This document shows, piece after piece, positions 18,187 to 27,045 of a stretch of DNA of 32,499 nucleotides. The position numbers and the translations under genes are program-made. A model generated the notes under the pieces. That model ran no database searches and had not been told where the DNA came from. It saw only the letters and a program-made list of their open reading frames with translations. Source of the DNA: Bremia lactucae (taxonomy: Eukaryota > Oomycota > Peronosporomycetes > Peronosporales > Peronosporaceae); the NCBI RefSeq assembly GCF_004359215.1, contig NC_090622.1, forward strand, positions 176,006-208,504, in the 5' to 3' direction. Positions within the stretch are counted from its first letter, which is position 1; each line of letters begins with the position of its first letter.

Positions 18187-18363
18187 AAATTCTGGTGGAA
18201 CACACCGGACTTGCCCTTCAATTGATGATGGTTAATTTTTGTATATCTAATCATGAACATCATTTTGGTGCACAGAACAAGACCACCTCCCATTATACTT
18301 TGGAGGATTTGTCGGACCCGGGTATCGAATCCGGGACCTCCCGGTCCTGAAGTGAGTGGCGGA
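18187..18363 (-). mobile_element. tRNA-derived SINE-like insertion (177 bp)
   Basis: Flanked by the direct repeat CGTATCA (18180-18186 and 18364-18370). B1 has the uninterrupted site with one copy (TGGTACGGTGCGGG at about 3503), so the empty site is known and the repeat is a target duplication. On the minus strand the insert begins with a tRNA 3'-half-like sequence: GATTCGATACC (complement of 18321-18331) matches the Pol III B box GGTTCGANNCC closely, and the flanking CCGG/CCGG bases pair as a T stem. The tRNA-unrelated 3' part ends in CCAGAATTT. The 5' half of the tRNA (A box) appears missing, so the copy is 5' truncated or divergent. Confidence 0.75.
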
Positions 18364-18370
18364 CGTATCA

Positions 18371-19332
18371 GATTTCTGGTATATGTCTGAGTTGGTGCTC
18401 TTCCGAGCTTTACGCGTACTTCGTAGGGGACAGGCCAGGCGTAAATTTATCGTGCTTCCGCACATATAACATCTACGGACGTTCCTATGCTGTTTCACAG
18501 CTTGAAAAGCCTCTCCTCCTTCCTCAACGAGGCTTCGCTCCATGGGTTCCGGTCTAGTAGACGGTATTCATGTGCTCGAAGAGCTTATACGGTAAACAGG
18601 CGTGCTAACACGAGCAGACTTAAAGTCGAACTCAGCGCGTAGCGCTATGGCAACTGCCTCTTGGAAAGTAGCAGGACGAGATCGTCCGGGCAACGCCCTC
18701 ATTGACAATTCCCGTAAAGATAGTTACGACAATTGCTTCTTGTACCGGGTCTTGATGTATAGATGACATGAGAGTTCTCACCTCCTGGACATAGTCCCCT
18801 AGGGTTTGTCTACCCTGTCGAGTCGCTAGGAGCCGTGCTCGTATGCGAAAAGCTCGATCAGGCGGTGCAAACATGCACTATAATTTGTTGTTACAGCGAA
18901 TGTCATGAAGCGAAAGCGTCGTTTATGGAAGTACTGCACGATGGTGATCACTCCATGGCTGCACCTCCGAGTTTGGAAATGGTCATAGCCACCTTTTGCC
19001 GTTCTGTTAGGAACAAGGCGGAGTCAATGGACATTACCACCTCTTAATTCAAAAAGGGAGTTTCTCCTCAAATGTCTTTGCATTGACAGCTAGAGGGCGA
19101 GCCTTCGGCTCTGAACCAGGTGCAGAGATGTACCGGGTTGGCATCAATGCCGCAAGGTGATCTTGTACCTGGCCAATCATGAAGGATTCATATCACATGA
19201 AGGCTTCAAGCCTTGCATGCAGGTCCTCTAGTCTCTGGGGATTTAATGAACTACACGTCCAAGCCAATTTAAAGCTATGAGCTTGTCATAAGCTGCGCGT
19301 TGCGCCTCTGATACTTCTGGAAACTCTTCCAT
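18371..19332 (-). pseudogene. Family B gag (B2)
   Basis: The ATG at 19332 opens MEEFPEVSEAQRAAYDKL, paralleling B1, and stops after 27 codons. Gag core similarity continues in other frames: APPDRAFRIRARLLATRQG at about 18810-18870, TLMSSIHQDPVQEAIVVTIF at about 18730-18790 (frame 18632-18874), then PMERSLVEEGGEAFQAVKQH and a zinc-knuckle-like C-Y-M-C-G at about 18465-18480 in the frame ending at 18247. In that last frame the protein is carried artificially into the SINE-like insert. Structural Gag protein by family; multiple lesions. Confidence 0.75.
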
Positions 19333-19372
19333 TTCAGTGATAGCTTAGTCTTATGAAGACTCAGGCTAGATT

Positions 19373-19389
19373 GACTACGAGTGCTACCA
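19373..19389 (-). other. Primer binding site of B2
   Basis: On the minus strand TGGTAGCACTCGTAGTC lies two bases after the LTR end, identical to the B1 site at 2476-2492. Confidence 0.7.
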
Positions 19390-19391
19390 GG

Positions 19392-19874
19392 TGTAGCGGA
19401 GCTACCTCGCTTTTAAAGTCAAAGCAAGACTTTTAGACTCAGAGAGTCTCTGAGTTCTATAGAAATAATGGACTAAACAACTCAGGGGGTCGTACAAGCT
19501 AGGAAAGCCTAATAAATTCTGGTATAAAAGATTTAGGGGTTCGTTGAGCCAAGTGGCAATTAATGCCCAAGAGTATATACCTTAGAAAGGCTTTTATCTC
19601 TTACAGATCAACGCGCAAGCGTTAGGAAGGCACTAGACGCTTTAAGACCAAAAAAAGAATTGCACTTTATTTAACTAATGAATTTAAAACCTTACCCTAG
19701 CTATTTTTAAAAGTAGATTTCGGCAGCAAGATTTATATCTGGCGGCGACCACATCGTTACTCATAATTAATGGGATATAAGTAGTTGACTATTTTAGAAT
19801 ATGATAAAAGGGTATTTACCCATAAAGTAAATTTACTACAACAACGGTTCTTCAACCGATGTGTGCCCATTACA
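19392..19874 (-). repeat. 5' LTR of family B copy B2 (483 bp)
   Basis: On the minus strand it starts TGTAATGGGCACACATCGG and ends AGCTCCGCTACA. Same length within one base and same terminal sequences as the B1 LTR, with scattered substitutions. The TATA/inverted-repeat block is present but its stem is no longer perfect. Confidence 0.86.
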
Positions 19875-20158
19875 CTTATTATATTAATATCGAATTAAGT
19901 ATTGCGCCTCCTTGCATACCCCGTAATCGTGTCTTAAAACGATTGGCGGGGTTGATTATGACTTGAAAGAACAGTCAAATAGACCTAATGTCTTATTGCA
20001 TCAATAATATTAAATTTGGGACTTTTGGAACTATTTAAGTCAAAATTGATAAAGATAATATTTTGTACACTTCTTTATTTTTTTCCTCTCAAAGGAAAGT
20101 TATATATTTTTCCTATAAAAGAAAGAAACACTCCTGTAACGGGATACTTCGTTTTATC
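19875..20158 (-). repeat. Partial 3' LTR of family A copy A2
   Basis: This AT-rich stretch lies between the B2 LTR and a family A polypurine tract. Its right end, read on the minus strand, aligns with the start of the LTR at 16187 (AAAACG-x-GTATCCCGTTACAGG versus AATCGGGGTGTATCGTTACATG). The expected 3' terminus CCCCGTTACA next to 19875 is absent, so B2 appears to have inserted into, or recombined with, this LTR. The sequence is too diverged for firm limits. Confidence 0.5.
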
Positions 20159-20170
20159 CCCCCCTTAATT
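20159..20170 (-). other. Polypurine tract of A2
   Basis: TTAAGGGGGGGA on the minus strand directly before the LTR-like start; same place as in the other family A copies. Confidence 0.55.
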
Positions 20171-20232
20171 AACATACTATAGTGATTGATGTAGGGTGAC
20201 AGGAAAAATTATTTAGTCTTTTCCTGTTATTA

Positions 20233-20365
20233 GCATTATTGGATTTAATCAAAATAACAATTTCATTTGCATTATGATTTTAGTCAAAATACCGACTTTA
20301 TTGGCATTATAATTTTAATCAAAATACCGATTTTGTTTGCATTCTTGATTTTGACCAGAATCAAG
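20233..20365 (+). repeat. Minisatellite of 35-36 bp, four units
   Basis: Units begin GCATT at 20233, 20269, 20304 and 20339 and contain ATTTTAATCAAAATACCGA with variations; the last is partial. It lies directly upstream of the antisense ORF start at 20366, the same position as the spaced 47-bp repeats at 6002-6205 in the other family A tail. Confidence 0.8.
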
Positions 20366-21284
20366 ATGACGACAAACAGGTCTGTTCGCGGGGGCCGCTA
20401 AGCTGGCTGCTGCACGGATTAGTGTAGCTGTCATTAAGGCAAATTTTTTAGTAGACGCTAATGCGTCTACTGCGGGGGATTTGTCACCTCCTACTCCCAT
20501 TGTAGGTGACTGTGGTATGTCATCTGTTGATGACATTGCAGGTGACGGGGACAAGTTACCTGCAACACTAATTGTAGGTGACTGGTCCAAGTCACCTGCG
20601 TCGCCCGACTCAGTGGCGACTGAGAAGGCCGCCGGATCACCCGAAGCCGAGTCCTTAAAACCTTTGGGTTCGAACGTGACTACCAAAAAGGTGATGTCGA
20701 GTTTTTTTAACTCGTCGGATCTCTTTGGTTGGGAGTTATCATCAGACGACTCCGAGGGCGATGACCACTCTGGTGACGTTAGTGTGCGTCACCAGGGTCA
20801 ACGTGGTCGCGAAGGTAAGAGTGCTGCTGGTGGTGCTAGTTTGCATCATCAGAAAGGGAGTAAATCTAGGGATCGCTCCCAGGGCCAAGTTAACTTTAAC
20901 GTTAACATGAACCAACAGGAAAGGGACCGCAATACGTTGCGGTTCGCTCTTGGAAAGAGGCCTTGGTCACCCTCTAAGAGAAACCTCATTTGTTGGTTTG
21001 GTATGACCAACGATCAATATCATATTCCTTATTCGACTCATCCGGGCTTGACAAGCCTGGTGATAATGAAACGAAATTCTTCATCGATGTCTTTTACCGG
21101 CATCAGTGCTACACTTGCAAACGGAAAAGGATGTCAAACTTTGTTCCAAGCTTGGACAGCCTTTATACAGAATGTACAGAACATAGGCCGTGAGGCCTGG
21201 CTTGACAAGCTAAATGCTTTCCGTGAACGGTTCGAGAAATGGAACGAAGTCAGTGCACGCTATAAGTTGCCACCGTTTGTCTAG
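20366..21284 (+). pseudogene. Family A antisense-oriented ORF, copy 2 (unknown function)
   Basis: ATG at 20366 opens MTTNRSVRGG; a one-base shift in a G run near 20391 leads into a long open frame that runs to TAG at 21282-21284 (about 295 codons overall). The middle is Ser/Asp/Gly-rich with three spaced (V/I)VGD motifs, then FFNSSDLFGWELSSDDSEGD, a polar RHQGQRG-x-GK section, RFALGKRPWSPSKRNL, and the conserved end WTAFIQNVQNIGREAWLDKL. No signal peptide, membrane span or known domain is visible. It is antisense to pol of A2, between the chromodomain and the polypurine tract. Some plant Ty3/Gypsy elements also carry antisense frames there. The homologue is at 16286-17120. Confidence 0.7.
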
Positions 21285-21399
21285 AGAGGCAGGTATTCCG
21301 TGCCTCTCGGGGGGGGGAGAGGCTCATGCCCATGCTGCTTTAAGGGTGCAGGACATGCCCCAAAGGAAGCATATTCCCTCAAAGATCCCAATTGGAGGA

Positions 21400-21780
21400 C
21401 TCGCATCTCTTACGAGCTGCATCTAGGGATGGGGAACCTCCAATCTCCGATGGACTTTCTACCGAGGAGGATGAAACTCGTCGTACTGCATGACAAGACT
21501 GGGAACGTCCAGCAATAGTTGGGAAGGCCCAACAAGAGTTGGGAACGAGATTCCCAAGTATCATTCGAGGGTGGATACCCTCGCCAAAGAACGAGATAAC
21601 TCGTTTGAACCCCTTTTGCCTCACTGTGGTTCAAGAACCATTCAACAAGAAAGCGCTTCTCACCACCTGAATTCATCAATGGATGTGAAGGGGGAGAAGA
21701 TGAGTTTGCCTCGTTTGACGAGCCCGTTTCGACATCGTAATTTGGATCACAGCCTTTATTATTTAATGGAGAATCTTGAT
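21400..21780 (-). pseudogene. Chromodomain of A2
   Basis: Within the minus frame 21410-22207, at 21527-21652, the protein reads FLVEWFLNHSEAKGVQTSYL then VLWRGYPPSNDTWESRSQLL, a clear chromodomain comparable to the A3 one at 15355-15533. The domain itself is uninterrupted by stops. The sequence before it (21655-21890) is a Ser/Asn-rich spacer, and after it the frame continues into sequence without similarity. Inferred role: targeting of integration to marked chromatin. Confidence 0.8.
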
Positions 21781-21889
21781 CACGAGTGATCCCGTCGCCG
21801 CGCGTTAGCGTTGACGGTCGATTATGTTTGTCGTGACCAGTTGAAAAGTTGTGCGCAGATTGTGACTGAGCAACTGGTGCACGAAAGGA

Positions 21890-22436
21890 CACCTTAGTCC
21901 TTCCAAAGCGATTCGTCAGAAGATTGCTTCCTTGGAAGAAAAAGTGGATCGTCTGGTTCAGAACAATCAAACCCTGTTTCGAGACGATAAGTTTTTGGCT
22001 CGAAACCATCAGGCTTTGGCTGATGTCCTTGACCGTTCCGGTGTAATCCGGAATTGGAAGAAGCCTCGTACTGATGGAACGGGTAAAAATGTTCAACATG
22101 GAATTTAGGATGCATACGCGTACTAGGAGGCAGCTCGATCGTGTATGCATTGTCTTGGCGACGTAATACATATAACGGAGCGAGATTCCTGGGCAGTAAT
22201 TTATCATTGCCTACATTCGTCTTACGTGCTTTGATTAATTTACCGTAGACAGTAGGACGAGGTCATTAATTTTAAATGAAAGGATGTTTGCTTTTCCATT
22301 TTTGTCAGAGTTCCGTTTCTGTCGGTCACTCACATCAGCGATAAAATCCTGCACGAAACGGACCAATGCTTCTGTAGCCGCAGAAAACCACCTGTTGACT
22401 TGGTAATATTTTTGTTTTCAGTGCGATTGGCTCGCA
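21890..22436 (-). pseudogene. Integrase C-terminal region of A2
   Basis: Starting from about 22436 the minus strand encodes a segment like ATEALVRFVQDFIADVSDRQ, then ILSFKINDLVLLSTVN, and after a shift MHPKFHVEHFYPFHQYE (frame 21894-22115), matching the A3 segments FNINDLVQLPTVNLPKS and HPTFYVGRLRPYHQY. At least two frame changes occur between about 22207 and 22300. The plus-strand coiled-coil-like frame here is a shadow. Confidence 0.75.
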
Positions 22437-23200
22437 CTACAAAGATTTTAATCTCTTCATTATTGAGAGTATTACCATTCGCATTAATAGTATGTTTTTT
22501 GATCTGAGTCTTTCAGCATCGTTGTCTACTTCAATGTTGTATTGGTTGGACGTATCCGCGATGTATCTCTTCGAGAATACGATTTGCACGCTCCGTCTGA
22601 CCATCTGCTTCTGGATGATCAGAATTGACGTATTCAACTGTGTTCCAAATGATTTGAGCACTGTTTGCCAAAATTTCGCCGTGAATCTAGGGTCTCGTTC
22701 TGAGACCAGTTCGCGGGGTAATCCATGGAGTCGACATATCGTGTCCATTTAAACACAAGCACAGCCTTTGGCTGTGATCGACTCCAGTACTGCAGCAAGA
22801 TGTACCATCTTTCTAAAACGGTTAAAAAAGCGAGAGTAACATTATTCTTGTGAATTTCTTCGAGAAATCCGAAGACGAAGTCCATAAATACGGACTGCCA
22901 ACACTCTGTCGGAATAGACAGAGGTTGTAACGGAGCGCGGAATGAAGCGCTGGGCTTTACCCGTTGACAAACTTCGCAAGCACATATGTACTTGCGGACG
23001 AACTCATAATGGCGTGGCCAGCATAAGACGCGACTTGTCGCAAGATAAGTCTTGTCACGTCCACGAAGACCACTTATTGGTGCATCGCGGTACTCATAGA
23101 CGATGCTTAATCGCAAATCATTATGGTTAGGGATGACGACACGAGGTGTGTCGCCAGCAATGGCTGTATAATACAATAAACCATTGCGTGTTGTATATCA
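22437..23200 (-). pseudogene. Integrase zinc domain and catalytic core of A2
   Basis: The frame 22634-23176 starts with the zinc domain, but both His ligands are replaced (YEYRDAPISGLRGRDK against YECHNAPSSGHRGREK in A3), while the Cys pair remains (ICACEVCQRVKPS). The core follows: first Asp in VFMDFVFGF, then in the frame 22437-22748 the second Asp in SERDPRFTAKFWQTVL. The third residue is recoverable in another frame (SDHPEADGQTERANRILEE). So all three core acidic residues survive as sequence but in different frames. Not functional. Confidence 0.82.
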
Positions 23201-23342
23201 ATTTGTTTAAGATCAATACAATTTCGAAAATACTTGTAAGGATTGTTGATATGCTTTCTTAAGATAATCCATCACCCTTTTAAGAGCCTTATATTCTTGA
23301 TAAGCTTTTCTAATGCGTCGGGTAATGTTGACGACGGGACGC

Positions 23343-23890
23343 TTATTGTTGCAACAGTGGCCTTATGCTCACTGTTAATTGGCGTAGCCGGTTCAAAATC
23401 GGGCTGGCGCGAAAGGCATCAGTGACGACATTAAGTCGTCCTGGTTTATACTCCTTAGCGAAGTTATACTCCGCAAAGAAAGTCAACCATCTCGCCATTC
23501 TTTGCGAGAGGTGTGAACTGCTTACGGCCGTGGGTAAAGACGCATGGTCCGTGTATACAATGAACTGTCTATCTCCCAAGAGACAGACCCTAAACTTAGC
23601 CAGTGCATATTTCATGGCACGGATTTCCTCGTCATGTACTAGGTAGTTGCGTTCAGCTGGTTGAAGCTGACGCGATTGATAACAGACGACGCGCTCTGCG
23701 CCGTCTGTGTCATATTGCATTAAAACACAGTCGATTGCAAAATCGCTGGCGTCACAGACCACATGAAATGGTCGGTCTTGGTCTGCAATCGTCAGGATTG
23801 GCCATTGCATTAAGCTTTGCTTGATACTTTCGAAGGAACGCTCAGCGTTTCATGACCACTTTACATTTTTTCTTAACAAAGAAGAAATAT
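23343..23890 (-). pseudogene. RNase H of A2 (largely open)
   Basis: A 155-codon minus frame (23343-23810) with RNase H motifs in order: PFHVVCDASDFAIDCVLMQY (first catalytic Asp), the YHPAE-like LQPAERNYLVHDEEIRAMKY (Glu), FRVCLLGDRQFIVYTDHASL (Asp in TDH) and EYNFAKEYKPGRLNVVTDAF with the last conserved Asp. The normally invariant ADALSR end reads TDAFRA. This is the best-preserved enzymatic domain of the family in the window. Upstream, 23810-23890 carries the RT connection segment in other frames. Confidence 0.82.
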
Positions 23891-23896
23891 GTACTG

Positions 23897-24631
23897 TCAT
23901 TTCGGCATAATTGCGTTAGCTCTTGTGCAGGTACGCCGCTGTTCCGTTAACTTTCTAAGTCCCTTAACAGCAAGTGGCACAGGCCAATCGGTGATCGCTT
24001 TGATCTTTTTTCCTGGATCCGGGCTGACACCGTGTTTACCCACGATACACCCAAGAAGCGGTGTTTCGCTTGCAGCGATTATAAACTTCTTGATATGTGC
24101 ATACAATTTGTGCTTACGCATAAGTGTAAGAACCTTTCGAACGTGGGTAATATGTACCTTAACATCCAGCTTTCTGTTTATGGCTCTACAATGGACGAAG
24201 ACTTCATCAAAATAGCTCGGTGCGAAATCCCGCACCGATCTTAACAAATTGGTTACACATATGTTTAATGTCGCAGGGGTATTACTAGAACCCTGTGGCA
24301 TGACTAGCCACTCCAATAGCATACCGCTTCGGGTGCTGACTGCTGTGAACGGAGTATCCTGTTCACGCATAAGGATCTGATAAAATCCACCCATCAGATC
24401 CATTGACGGAAAGATAGCACTCTTAGACATTCCATCAATGATTACGTCTTTTCTTTGTATCGGCGTTTGAATTGGTACCGTTGTAGCGTTCAATTTATCC
24501 AACGCATGCACAATCGGCCACCCTCTTGTTGCTTTTCGCACACAGGATGTCGGAGAGCTATGTAGGGATGTTGACTTCCTCACGTGGTCCGCTGATGCGC
24601 AATCGGCAAAGAATTTGTTGATCGCTAATAC
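23897..24631 (-). pseudogene. Reverse transcriptase of A2
   Basis: The minus frame 23897-24658 holds, in order, RKSTSLHSSPTSCVRKATRG, IVHALDKLNATTVP, DVIIDGMSKSAIFPSMDLMG, AVSTRSGMLLEWLVMPQGSS, the catalytic block SYFDEVFVH (24203-24214 for YFDE) and the thumb ending ITDWPVPLAVKGLRKL. The second Asp of the usual Y-x-D-D is Glu. The part before RKSTSL belongs to an inverted insertion, so the RT N-terminus is displaced to 24843-24940. Colinear order here shows that the arrangement in A3 is inverted. Confidence 0.83.
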
Positions 24632-24842
24632 TTTTTTCTTCTTTGTTGAAAAATGCAAATTGGTCGTGGAATGCTGATTGCCAGCGTTCCTTTGAGAGTA
24701 TCAAGCAAAGCTTGATGCAATCGCCAATCCTAGCGATTGCGGACCACGACAACAATTTCATGTGGTATGTGACGCGAGCGATATTGCAATCGGCTGTGCG
24801 TAAATACAGTATGACACAGACTGCGCAGAGCGCGTCGTCTGC
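24632..24842 (+). repeat. Inverted RT connection/RNase H fragment inside A2 reverse transcriptase
   Basis: The plus strand encodes LLKNANWSWNADCQRSFESI, then KQSLMQSPILAIADHD and a frame-shifted CDAS-like start of RNase H. This is the sense strand of the same family segment that A2 carries on the minus strand at about 23740-23890. It separates the RT N-terminal piece (LPRDQ, near 24845) from the continuation (RKSTSLHSSP, near 24570). It therefore represents an inverted insertion or duplication. Confidence 0.8.
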
Positions 24843-24945
24843 TTGATCACGAGGCAATGTCCATTGCTTCATGACACAGTATTTCGAACCTGGAATCAGA
24901 TTAATTTCGTGTCGAGGGTCTTTATCCTTATACACCTCGCACGGT
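24843..24945 (-). pseudogene. Displaced N-terminal piece of A2 reverse transcriptase
   Basis: Encodes DPRHEINLIPGSKYCVMKQW then TLPRDQ, equivalent to the start of RT in A3's inverted block. Directly followed (leftward) by the inverted RNase H fragment. Confidence 0.75.
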
Positions 24946-25380
24946 ACTGATTTTGGGAAGACATCCTTAATTTTCTTTACATCGTTATATCAAGGGTTTG
25001 TCTATAAAAACTCCCAGTATTGGTACGTAAATCGTTCGCTCCGAGTCTTCTCATCGAGGTTACTTTCGTCCTTTGATTAGCTACTAAGAATCCGTTCGCT
25101 CTCAGAAAATACTATTGCCGACCGGATCTCGGCTACGCAGTTGTCACCTGTGACAAGTACGTAGATCTGCTTGACTTTGCCACTACGCAGGCCGCGCAAG
25201 AACCGGTTCGGATCAAGCTTTAACAATTGAGTCATCTCCGAAGTTAACTTCGGAGGAGCGATAAGATCAAGTGTATAAGCACCTACACTTGATTCATTGT
25301 GTACTAAGACATTTATTGTCTCAGTTTTCCTTTTGGAACTTATCTCCAAAAGTGCCTTGGAACCTTTGACCACAGGTTCC
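24946..25380 (-). pseudogene. Protease-RT linker and end of protease, A2
   Basis: The frame 25077-25373 has VLVHNESSVGAYTLDLIAPP and further sequence with no catalytic motif, placed where family A carries the protease-RT spacer; 24946-25076 has no readable frame longer than about 25 codons. Assigned by position only. Confidence 0.45.
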
Positions 25381-25720
25381 TGTGTCTTATTCCCACCGAT
25401 TCTTGGGGACTTATTTCCACAGAAATTATTTGAGTATCCTCCCCAACTGCCTCTAGCTGTGGTGGCGCTACCACAGTGGGATCATCTGAAATCAACTCTC
25501 CAGTCGACCTAAAACTTTTGCACTGTCTCTTATAGACGAGCGCTTTAAATTTTCTTGGAATTTGTTTTTTACCACTCAAAGTTTTCGAGTGGTTGAACTT
25601 CGACGCTGCCTGTGCTTGGGCATAGCCGTTGATAACTATGTCCACGTCACAATGTTGGCGTCGAATAAAATTGTTCGACGCCCCACAATCAACAAAGGAC
25701 TTTAGGGGCAATTATTTGCC
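25381..25720 (-). pseudogene. Aspartic protease of A2
   Basis: The frame 25340-25711 starts with KSFVDCGASNNFIRRQHCD. The active-site motif Asp-Cys-Gly-Ala (25679-25690) and the NNFIRRQ context are the same as in A1 (87-98). The remainder of the frame, with a basic Gln/Ser/Lys-rich stretch, does not obviously continue the protease fold, so later parts may be deleted or replaced. Family role: polyprotein processing. Confidence 0.72.
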
Positions 25721-26345
25721 ACTGATTTTCAAGAGATGAGTTTAACCTCATCACTTGGGGCAGCGATGCACAATGTTTGTGTGTGAGGAGAACTTTCTTC
25801 GTAAGGCCTGCAAAATCTTTTGACGTTGCTAGATTAGTAGGGCGCTTCACAGTTACTGACCCCGACCGTTTTTTATATTCCGCCTCGCCGTCGCGATTTT
25901 GCAACAGCGTCGGATCCGCGTACTCCGCTAATCCTAGCGAGAGGTCGGCTTTTTCGCTCAATGTTTCAAGCACTGGCCGTGGGGCACTACTTTCATATGC
26001 GTAGTGGCCCATTTTCTTACTTCTGTAATCGTTTATAACTCGAAGAGCGAGGTTTCTCGCTCTCTACATACGAGAGATTTGTGGGTTCCGAACCTCCGTT
26101 TTCTTGTTGTCTCGGTGGACGATAAGCACCAGAGTGGACAAAAGCCTATTCAAGACCAAATTCCTCCTTTTCCGCTATAGAGATCGCTTGGTCTAGCGAC
26201 TCTTATTCTAGCAGCAGCAGGTGGGTCTTAACAGGGCCGTCTGCAAGACCTTAAATAAATACAGTTACCTGTGTTTGTTTATCTATTGAATGACCAACGA
26301 TGCAACTGACCAGGTATTGTGTATGTTGGGCATAAGCGTTAATAT
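25721..26345 (-). pseudogene. gag C-terminal part of A2
   Basis: From about 26345 leftward the minus strand reads DINAYAQHTQYLVSCIVGHS, LADGPVKTHLLLLE, SLDQAISIAEKEEFGLE, AYRPPRRQ-like basic sequence, and NLSYVESEKPRSSSYKRLQK. This is the same order as the A1 gag (430-790) but interrupted by at least three stops. HYAYE at about 26005 is the His part of the zinc knuckle (compare KLGHYAHEC in A1). The frame 25689-26012 continues into the gag-protease spacer. Sequence similarity ends near 26345. Confidence 0.72.
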
Positions 26346-26820
26346 CACCGTTGAGTTGATCACTACCAGATCGATCTTTTCGATTTTCCGCGTATCGCCG
26401 TCCCCTTAACGACGATCATCGCGGGCAGTGCGTCGAGCGCCTACTTGGAACGCGAGAAGACATACCTTAGGCCGTCTCGAATTTTATTAGCCCCACGTGT
26501 GCATGTCGGTACATAAGTGGGTTCGTTCCTACTGTGCACTGGCGCGAAGAATCTCGAAGCTGCAGACGATATAGCTTAGCGCGGCCAAATTGCGCTCAAT
26601 AGACGGCGATGCTCGCGAAATATATGTTCACGAATGAGGGGGCACGTGGCATGGGAGGTAAAAGAGGGACCTCTACGGATACCGGCGCGCGCATCCATTG
26701 TTTCAAGCAATATGACCGTGAAGAGTCACTTTTCACCAAACCCAACAACTTGTTCCCGGACGTTAAGTTTTCCAAAAAAAAACTTTTTTTGGGACGTTGA
26801 GTCATCAAACATTGCGAGCA
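26346..26820. other. Stretch without recognisable gene
   Basis: Lies between the truncated gag of A2 and the chromodomain remnant of the family C element. It is distinctly GC-richer than family A sequence. It may be the 3' untranslated region of family C, but I see no polypurine tract, LTR ends or long frame of convincing composition. Confidence 0.4.
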
Positions 26821-26829
26821 GCTCCCCGC

Positions 26830-27045
26830 GCGATCGTGTTTGTGTACGATATGCAGAACATCCGCCACAAGCGCTGCGCGAGATTCCCACGAGTCGTGTT
26901 CCGGAGAAAGCTAAGCCGGCGAACGCGATAATATTGCGTATTCGGGACAAAACTGGATGGAGGGTTAGCAACGCCAGGACCAGTATGTCGTAATCACTAT
27001 GGTCCATAATACGCTCAACAAGCCAGTGTTAATTCCCGGCGCAAT
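26830..27045 (-). pseudogene. Chromodomain remnant, family C
   Basis: Downstream of integrase the minus strand reads HWLVERIMDHSDYD (about 26988-27030), a typical chromodomain start. The central W-R-G-Y strand is lost to frame changes, and the end is readable in another frame at about 26830-26895 as HDSWESRAALVADVLHIVHK, matching the D-x-W-E-P-R-x-x-L end of these domains. The start of the domain follows a stop in the integrase frame. Confidence 0.6.

Larger units (their letters stand above)
17345..19874 (-). mobile_element. Family B Ty3/Gypsy copy B2, 3' truncated, with SINE insertion
   Basis: Read leftward from 19874: LTR (19392-19874), primer binding site, gag (19332 to about 18390), zinc knuckle, a SINE-like insert (18187-18363), protease start, an AT-rich replacement patch (about 17616-17906), linker (17345-17600), then truncation against family A sequence. 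Sister copy of B1. Reverse transcriptase and everything after it are missing. Confidence 0.85.
20159..26345 (-). mobile_element. Family A Ty3/Gypsy element A2
   Basis: Read leftward from about 26345: gag C-terminal part, zinc knuckle region, protease (Asp-Cys-Gly-Ala), linker, reverse transcriptase with an inverted RNase H fragment inside it, RNase H, integrase, chromodomain, an antisense ORF region, minisatellite and PPT, then a partial LTR. The 5' end (LTR, PBS, gag N-terminus) is missing, cut near 26345 against a family C element. All protein regions carry stops or shifts. Confidence 0.85.

Noticed and set aside
18300..18363. Genuine tRNA gene
   Set aside because: Only the T-arm and part of the anticodon arm can be aligned. 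There is no acceptor pairing or A box, and the piece sits inside an insertion with a target duplication.
21905..22106. Plus-strand coiled-coil-like frame (KIASLEEKVDRLVQNNQ) that seems to extend the antisense ORF
   Set aside because: It lies directly opposite the integrase C-terminal motif HPKFHVEHFYPFHQYE, which has homologues in A3 and family C. The plus frame is an antisense shadow and is separated from the ORF end at 21284 by stops.
26757..26790. A-run/T-run hairpin (TCCAAAAAAAA...TTTTTTTGGGA) as a terminator
   Set aside because: In a eukaryotic context this is a simple low-complexity palindrome with no adjacent Pol III gene.
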